Notes under the pieces: model-generated | The model's database searches: none | Told to the model about the DNA's origin: nothing | What the model saw: the letters and a program-made list of their open reading frames with translations, nothing else | Part shown: positions 5,732-9,254 of the stretch, one piece after another | Layout: each line of letters begins with the position of its first letter | Position numbering within the stretch: position 1 is the first letter of the stretch | Assembly (NCBI GenBank): GCA_020350845.1 | Contig: CP070725.1 | Coordinates: 106,204-115,457 of the forward strand | From: Candidatus Bipolaricaulota bacterium | GTDB taxonomy: Bacteria > Bipolaricaulota > Bipolaricaulia > UBA7950 > UBA9294 | Length of the DNA: 9,254 nt | Reading direction: 5' to 3' | Made by a program: the position numbers and the translations under genes

Positions 5732-5760
5732 TTGAACCGCGGGGAGCAAGCTTATAGCAT
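5732..5760 (+). promoter_or_regulatory. Predicted promoter for the 251-aa/yigZ/ruvA/ruvX operon
   Basis: TTGAAC (5732-5737) and TAGCAT (5755-5760) lie 17 bases apart, each with four consensus matches. The start of transcription would be near 5767, and an AGGAGGG ribosome site follows at 5778-5784 before the ATG at 5788. This is the most AT-rich stretch of the divergent interval. Confidence 0.5.
5751..5756 (-). promoter_or_regulatory. Likely -10 box (TATAAG) for the acyl-CoA synthetase run
   Basis: Read on the minus strand, 5756-5751 is TATAAG, five of six consensus bases, about 47 bases before the synthetase ATG. No good -35 is seen. It overlaps the -10 of the opposite promoter, so the two divergent transcription units probably compete or share one regulator. 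Confidence 0.4.
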
Positions 5761-5787
5761 AGCGTGCGGAAGCGTCCAGGAGGGAAG

Positions 5788-6543
5788 ATGAAGGCAACGG
5801 TCGTGCTGTCGGAAGGGGCGGGGAAGCGAATCATCGCCAAGGGAGTCACCGCGGAGCCGGCCGTCCGCCGGGCGCTCGAAAGCGGCACGGTGGTCGTCAC
5901 CCTCGGGACGACGAACGCCTTCGTCGCCGAGGAGCTTCTCGGGGAACCGATCGACCGCGGTGCGTTTGCCGCCGGGTTCATCGACCGCGTGCTCAACGTC
6001 AATGCGCGGCTCGGAGAGCGCGGTGAGCTGATCCTCCGCAACGGGGCCCCGTGGGAAGGCGCGGCGGAGGAGCTCCTCGAGGGACTGGCCGCCGGCGATG
6101 TGGTGATCAAGGGAGGCAACGCGCTCGACCCGTGGGGAACCGTCGGCGTGCTGATGGCGGCACGGACCGGCGGGACGGTGGCACGATACCATGCCCTCGC
6201 CCTCGCCCGCGGGGTCGCGATCGTGATTCCGATCTCCGTGCGAAAGGCGATCCACGGATCGGTCAGCGACCTCGCGATGCACCTCGGAGCGGATCGGATC
6301 GAACACTCGATGGGGCTTCCGTGCGGGATGTACCCGCTCACTGGGCGGGTGATCACCGAACTCGATGCCCTCGAGCTCCTGTTCGATGTGCGGGCGACGC
6401 AGATCGCCGGCGGAGGTGTCGGCCTCGGCGCGGGGAGCGTCTCGCTGCTGCTCGAGGGGGAGGACGAGGCGGTCACCGGGGCCTTCGAGCTCGTCCGTTC
6501 GGTCGCCGACGAGCCCGATGTCGAGCTTCGGGGCCGTGTATGA
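5788..6543 (+). CDS. Uncharacterised conserved-looking protein, 251 aa
   Basis: I cannot assign a function. The protein is cytoplasmic (no signal or membrane helix) and glycine-rich with motifs that look like binding loops: EGAGKRIIAKGV at residues 9-20, GTTNAFVAEEL at 40-50, VIKGGNALDP at 106-115, a segment IVIPISVRKAIHGSV at 145-159, GMYPLTGRVITELDAL at 180-195 and AGGGVGLGAGSVSLLLEG at 207-224. Such widely spread, tidy motifs suggest an enzyme with an alpha/beta fold; from memory it resembles hypothetical proteins of archaea and Firmicutes, but that needs a search. The ATG at 5788 with AGGAGGG just upstream is clearly better than the GTG at 5764. It is the first gene of the operon and overlaps yigZ by four bases (ATGA at 6540-6543), so it is produced together with YigZ, RuvA and RuvX. 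Confidence 0.82.
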   Translation: MKATVVLSEGAGKRIIAKGVTAEPAVRRALESGTVVVTLGTTNAFVAEELLGEPIDRGAFAAGFIDRVLNVNARLGERGELILRNGAPWEGAAEELLEGLAAGDVVIKGGNALDPWGTVGVLMAARTGGTVARYHALALARGVAIVIPISVRKAIHGSVSDLAMHLGADRIEHSMGLPCGMYPLTGRVITELDALELLFDVRATQIAGGGVGLGAGSVSLLLEGEDEAVTGAFELVRSVADEPDVELRGRV

Positions 6544-7151
6544 TCGACTCCTTCCTCACGGTCAGTGCACCGGCCGAGGCGCGGATCACCCGCAAGCGCT
6601 CTCGGTTCCGATGCCTCCTCGTTCCGGTCAGCTCGCAGGTGGAGGCGCACGCGGCGCTCGATGCCGTGCGCCGCGACAAGCACGCCGCGAGCCACCACTG
6701 CTTCGCGTCCCGCGTGCTCGAAGACGGGGCGCTCTGTGAGCACAGCGACGACGCCGGGGAACCGCGGGGGAGCGCCGGAGAGCCGATCCTTAGGCAGCTC
6801 CGGTCGGCGCAGGTGGTCAATGTGCTTGCCGTGGTGACGCGTCACTACGGTGGCGCGAAGCTCGGGGTCGGGGGACTGATCCGTGCCTACGGTGACGTCG
6901 TCGCCGATGCCCTGTCGGAGGCGACGATCACCCGCCGGGAACTGCGCTGCGAGCTTGCGGTGGATGTTCCCACGGAGGCCGCGGGGAGTGTGATGGCGGC
7001 GATCCATCGCTTCGACGGGCGCGTCCTCGACTCGCAGTACGACCGCCGTGCACGTATCGTGGTGTCACTCGTGCCGAGTCGAGTCGACGGCTTCACGGGG
7101 GCGCTTCGTGAGGCGACGGGCGATCGCGCGCGGTGGAAGGAGCTGACATGA
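6540..7151 (+). CDS. yigZ: IMPACT family protein YigZ (UPF0029 plus DUF1949 type)
   Basis: This 203-residue protein has the usual two-domain length of bacterial YigZ. The N-terminal UPF0029/IMPACT domain shows the family hallmarks HHCFASRVLEDG at residues 52-63, HSDDAGEPRGSAGEPIL at 68-84 and RHYGGAKLGVGGLIRAYG at 101-118; the C-terminal part (about 137-195) fits the ferredoxin-like DUF1949 domain. Eukaryotic IMPACT proteins regulate the Gcn2 kinase; the bacterial role is poorly defined, with nucleic-acid binding proposed from structure. The ATG at 6540 overlaps the stop codon of the upstream gene (ATGA), and its own stop overlaps the ruvA start in the same way, so translation is coupled along the run. 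The frame is open far upstream inside the preceding gene, but that stretch is an out-of-frame shadow. Confidence 0.93.
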   Translation: MIDSFLTVSAPAEARITRKRSRFRCLLVPVSSQVEAHAALDAVRRDKHAASHHCFASRVLEDGALCEHSDDAGEPRGSAGEPILRQLRSAQVVNVLAVVTRHYGGAKLGVGGLIRAYGDVVADALSEATITRRELRCELAVDVPTEAAGSVMAAIHRFDGRVLDSQYDRRARIVVSLVPSRVDGFTGALREATGDRARWKELT

Positions 7152-7741
7152 TCGATGCCGTCACCGGGATCGTGGGGCGGATCGGCGAGGACCATGTGAT
7201 CCTCGAGACCGGGGGAATCGCGTTTCACGTCTTCTGTCCGGGTCGCGCGCTTCCGCTCCTTCCTCCCGGGGAGGAGCGCGAGATGTTCATCCACCTTGCG
7301 TTGCGGGACGACGCGCTGCAGCTCTACGGCTTCCCCACGCGATACGAGCGTGATGTCTTCCGCCAGCTGCTCCCCGTGGGGCAGGTGGGACCGAAGCTCG
7401 CACTCCAGATCTTGTCCACGATGTCGCCCGAGCAGCTGGTGACGGCGATCGCCGCCGGCGACGTCGATGCCCTGACGACGGTCAAGGGCGTCGGGCGGAA
7501 GACGGCCCAGCGCATCGTCATCGACCTCCGCGACAAGCTCACGTCAGGGGCGATTCCGTCGGAGATCCCGGGGGGCCTTCCGCTCTCCGACGACGAGGTC
7601 ACTGCGCTTCGTGCGCTCACCTCGAAGTCCCTCGGGTTCTCCGTGCGTCAGGCCCGACACGCGATCCAGCGGCTGCGCGACGAGAAGCTCAGCGCCTCCG
7701 AACTGGTGCGTCGCGCACTGGAGATTCTCGGTTCGGAGTGA
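7148..7741 (+). CDS. ruvA: Holliday junction branch migration protein RuvA
   Basis: This 197-residue protein binds four-way DNA junctions as a tetramer and loads the RuvB helicase. The N-terminal OB domain (about 1-62) starts MIDAVTGIVG and contains the acidic pair D54-D55 in LRDDALQLYGF, in the place of the E. coli acidic pin. Two helix-hairpin-helix motifs follow, LLPVGQVGPKLALQIL at 74-89 and VKGVGRKTAQRIVIDL at 112-127, then a linker and the C-terminal RuvB-contacting domain (about 148-195). The ATG at 7148 was chosen over an upstream frame-open start at 7133 because it has AAGGAG seven bases ahead and begins exactly like the family. It overlaps the yigZ stop by four bases. RuvB and RuvC are not encoded here. 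No LexA-like box is seen directly upstream; transcription probably comes from the promoter near 5732. Confidence 0.97.
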   Translation: MIDAVTGIVGRIGEDHVILETGGIAFHVFCPGRALPLLPPGEEREMFIHLALRDDALQLYGFPTRYERDVFRQLLPVGQVGPKLALQILSTMSPEQLVTAIAAGDVDALTTVKGVGRKTAQRIVIDLRDKLTSGAIPSEIPGGLPLSDDEVTALRALTSKSLGFSVRQARHAIQRLRDEKLSASELVRRALEILGSE

Positions 7742-8163
7742 TGCGCGTCCTCGCGATCGACTACGGGCGTGCACGGCTCGGTCTGGCGCTGTCCGACGCG
7801 GACGGGATCGTCGCCCACCCGCTGGCTGTTCTTCGGCGGCGATCCGAGGCACAGCTTCTGGACGAGATTCGGGCGCTGGTGAACGAGCGCTCGGTCGAGC
7901 GCATCGTGGTCGGTCTCCCGCGGAACATGGACGGGAGCCTCGGTGCGATGGCGGACGAGGTTCTCGGCTTCGCCCACCGGCTCGAAGCGGAAGTGGGCCG
8001 CCCCGTCGATACCTTCGACGAGCGCGGAAGCTCACTCGAGGCGGACCGGGTCCTGCGCGAGGGGAACGCTCCTCGGAAGCGGCGAAGAGATCTTCAGGAC
8101 AGCATCGCCGCGGTGGTGATCCTGAGCGGCTACCTCGAGGAGCGACGCACGGGGACGGGGTGA
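7741..8163 (+). CDS. ruvX: RuvX/YqgF family RuvC-fold protein
   Basis: This 140-residue protein has normal length for YqgF/RuvX, a RuvC-like nuclease fold linked by genetics to pre-16S rRNA 5' maturation in E. coli and, in some species, to Holliday junction processing. The fold's acidic residues are in place: D7 in AIDYGRARLG, E/D at DERGSS (residues 93-98) and D120 in DSIAAVVIL; the family signature VGLPRNMDGS is at 57-66. The DER segment is usually followed by an aliphatic residue and Thr/Ser, and here reads GSS, a mild variation. Two starts are possible: GTG at 7738 (four-base overlap with the ruvA stop) or the ATG at 7741 (one-base overlap); the ATG gives the family-typical start MRVLAIDYG and was chosen. 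No independent ribosome site is seen, so coupling to ruvA is likely. Confidence 0.94.
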   Translation: MRVLAIDYGRARLGLALSDADGIVAHPLAVLRRRSEAQLLDEIRALVNERSVERIVVGLPRNMDGSLGAMADEVLGFAHRLEAEVGRPVDTFDERGSSLEADRVLREGNAPRKRRRDLQDSIAAVVILSGYLEERRTGTG

Positions 8164-8192
8164 GATCGCTCGATCCGGCTGCCCCTGTCCCC

Positions 8193-8224
8193 TACCATGG
8201 AGACCGGTCGGACGACGAGGGGAG
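8193..8224 (+). promoter_or_regulatory. Possible start region of the Rrf2 regulator gene
   Basis: The 72-base gap between ruvX and the regulator gene holds a weak -10-like TACCAT (8193-8198), an 8-bp palindrome GACCGGTC (8202-8209) near the expected transcript start, and a GAGGGGAG ribosome site (8217-8224) 11 bases before the ATG. The palindrome could be an autoregulatory site. No -35 is recognisable, so the gene may also be read from the ruv operon. Confidence 0.25.
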
Positions 8225-8235
8225 CGTGAGACGCG

Positions 8236-8667
8236 ATGATCCGTGTCAGCACACGAGGACGGTATGCCCTGCGTGCGCTCGTCGATGTCGGCCTTCACGC
8301 GGACGACGGCCCCGTCAACCGGAAGAAGCTCGCCGACCGGCAGGGAATCTCCGCGGAGTACGTCGCCCAGCTCTTCAGGGATCTGATCGCAGCAGGCCTT
8401 GCCGTCGGCGTCAAAGGACCGGGCGGCGGCTACTGCCTCGCACGGGAACCGGAGGTGATCCGTGCGAGCGATGTCCTGCGCGCCGTGGAGGGTCCGCTCG
8501 CGCTGGTGCACTGTGTCGGGGAATCCGGCGAGGCGACCTGTCCGCGAACGAACGGCTGTGTCACTCACAGGCTGTGGACGCGCCTCTCGTCCACGCTGCA
8601 GTCGGAGCTCGATGCGGTGACCCTCGCTGACCTCGTCGCCGAGGCGCGCGAGCTCGGCAACTCCTAG
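8236..8667 (+). CDS. Rrf2-family transcriptional regulator with three cysteines
   Basis: This 143-residue protein begins with the family-typical VSTRGRYALRALVDV and carries the N-terminal winged helix: a recognition region around ISAEYVAQLFRDLIAAGL (residues 38-55) and the glycine-rich wing VKGPGGGYCLAR (59-70). The dimerisation helix follows (about 77-88), then three cysteines at 93, 102 and 108 (spacing C-X8-C-X5-C) in the place where IscR, NsrR and RsrR bind an iron-sulfur cluster. An additional Cys67 is in the wing. This suggests a redox, iron-sulfur or nitric-oxide sensor, but the family also includes regulators without a cluster such as CymR, and no isc, suf or cys genes are in view to decide. 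It follows ruvX by 72 bases on the same strand and may be a separate unit. The target genes are unknown. Confidence 0.92.
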   Translation: MIRVSTRGRYALRALVDVGLHADDGPVNRKKLADRQGISAEYVAQLFRDLIAAGLAVGVKGPGGGYCLAREPEVIRASDVLRAVEGPLALVHCVGESGEATCPRTNGCVTHRLWTRLSSTLQSELDAVTLADLVAEARELGNS

Positions 8668-8695
8668 CGCTTCTGTGCGAACGTCCCCGCTGCCA

Positions 8696-8720
8696 AGCGA
8701 AGCCCGCGATCGCGTTCGCT
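8696..8720. terminator. Bulged hairpin between convergent genes, possible two-way terminator
   Basis: AGCGAA (8696-8701) pairs with TTCGCT (8715-8720), and the enclosed CGCGATCGCG (8705-8714) is itself a palindrome, giving a stem with a three-base bulge on one side. It lies in the 51-base gap between the Rrf2 gene and the convergent OB-fold gene and runs into the stop codon of the latter. There is no T-run, so terminator function is only suggested by position. Confidence 0.3.
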
Positions 8721-9254
8721 AGTCGGCGTACTCCCACGCCGTCGGGTCGCGGACGATCAGGATCGGTGGCGCGCTCTCGGAGAGTACCCCCCGCACCTCG
8801 ACGATCTTGCCGACGCTTCCCTGCGCGAGCGTGTTGTCCAACGCGTCGTCCTCGAGCTCCACGTTCAGCACGCCGGTGTCGTCAGTGATCGAGAAGCGGC
8901 AGCCCACGATGCACTGCGTGAGGATCACTCCGCGGACGATGTCCTGCTCTCCTGCGAGGTGCTCCGCATGCTCGATGACGTGGTCGATGGGAAGGATTCC
9001 TTCGAGGTCCAGCTCGGAGGCCATCCCGGGGTGCTCGTCGGTGTTCTCCATGTCGTTCGATGCCATCGGGGTCGCTTCGACTACGTCGGATGCCGAGCCC
9101 GCGGCCGCGGATGCGCCCTTCGCGTTCTCCTGCAGCGATGTGGTGTGATCGCCACCCGCGCTGTCGGAGGCGGCGACCATCGCCTCTCCGTCCGCGACGT
9201 CCCGCGCCGAGCGATCCATGGTGGTGAAGAGAACTGCCATCACGCCCAGCCCGA
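8719..9254 (-). CDS. Membrane-anchored OB-fold protein, N-terminus cut by window edge
   Basis: The minus-strand frame is open to the last base, and the residues before the first internal starts (GLGVMAVLFTTM) look like the end of a hydrophobic segment, so the true start probably lies beyond the window; a GTG at 9243 or ATG at 9240 cannot be excluded. After this anchor comes a long acidic, Ala/Ser-rich low-complexity linker of about 75 residues, then a C-terminal domain of about 90 residues (from IDHVIEHAEHLAG). In that domain DIVRGVILTQ, CRFSITDDTGVLNVELED and GKIVEVRGVLSE follow the strand pattern of a nucleic-acid-binding type OB fold. Two cysteines (CIVGC) sit before the third strand. The layout suggests an envelope-tethered OB domain outside the cytoplasmic membrane or facing it; ligand and partners are unknown. 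It converges on the Rrf2 regulator. Confidence 0.72.
   Translation of the reverse strand, partial: GLGVMAVLFTTMDRSARDVADGEAMVAASDSAGGDHTTSLQENAKGASAAAGSASDVVEATPMASNDMENTDEHPGMASELDLEGILPIDHVIEHAEHLAGEQDIVRGVILTQCIVGCRFSITDDTGVLNVELEDDALDNTLAQGSVGKIVEVRGVLSESAPPILIVRDPTAWEYAD

Noticed and set aside
6051..6539. Upstream extension of the yigZ frame, which would make a 366-aa protein
   Set aside because: The added 163 residues are Arg/Gly-rich nonsense overlapping the 251-aa gene; the ATG at 6540 with a four-base stop/start overlap gives the normal YigZ length.
5688..7007. Long open minus-strand frame of 439 codons opposite the 251-aa gene and yigZ
   Set aside because: Low-complexity Ser/Arg/Pro product, typical of antisense frames in GC-rich DNA, covering two well-supported genes.
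7611..8630. 339-codon plus-strand frame across ruvA, ruvX and the Rrf2 gene
   Set aside because: It crosses three genes with clear family motifs in other frames and is itself Arg/Ala/Pro-rich without motifs.

Overview
The window is GC-rich, tightly packed bacterial chromosome with 12 protein-coding genes (two cut by the window edges) and one long intergenic region. No RNA gene, insertion sequence or CRISPR array was seen. A predicted outer-membrane barrel protein with a signal peptide and a terminal Phe suggests a diderm cell. The dense operons, high GC and degenerate short repeats would fit an uncultured lineage such as Bipolaricaulota (Acetothermia), but that is a guess; no marker in the window settles it.

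Layout. Positions 1-303 hold the 3' end of a phosphonate-type ABC permease (phnE). Positions 304-648 are non-coding and contain period-7 and period-9 degenerate repeats in mirror-image orientation, a central hairpin and a CRP/FNR-like palindrome. A 70-residue unknown gene (minus, 649-861) is divergent from a GNAT acetyltransferase (plus, 954-1421). A pyrimidine-nucleoside phosphorylase (plus, 1456-2766) converges on a cytidine deaminase (minus, 2763-3155). The deaminase is the last gene of a minus-strand run: acyl-CoA synthetase (4079-5704), predicted outer-membrane protein (3157-4020), deaminase. From a divergent promoter region at about 5705-5787 a plus-strand operon runs: unknown 251-aa protein, IMPACT/YigZ protein, RuvA, RuvX/YqgF, followed after 72 bp by an Rrf2-family regulator. 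A minus-strand membrane-anchored OB-fold protein runs off the right edge.

How the genes work together. Cytidine deaminase and pyrimidine-nucleoside phosphorylase are consecutive salvage steps (cytidine to uridine, then uracil plus ribose-1-phosphate). The ruvA-ruvX run joins recombination/branch migration with a RuvC-fold nuclease-like protein; ruvB and ruvC are not in this window. The 4-bp overlaps in the run imply that the unknown 251-aa protein is co-translated with these housekeeping genes.

I found no evidence of a complete new defence or mobile system. The items most worth a second look are the mirror-image repeat region at 341-652, the uncharacterised 251-aa protein, the operator-like palindrome inside a likely leaderless promoter ahead of the phosphorylase gene, the barrel protein placed between acyl-CoA synthetase and cytidine deaminase, and the membrane-tethered OB-fold protein.
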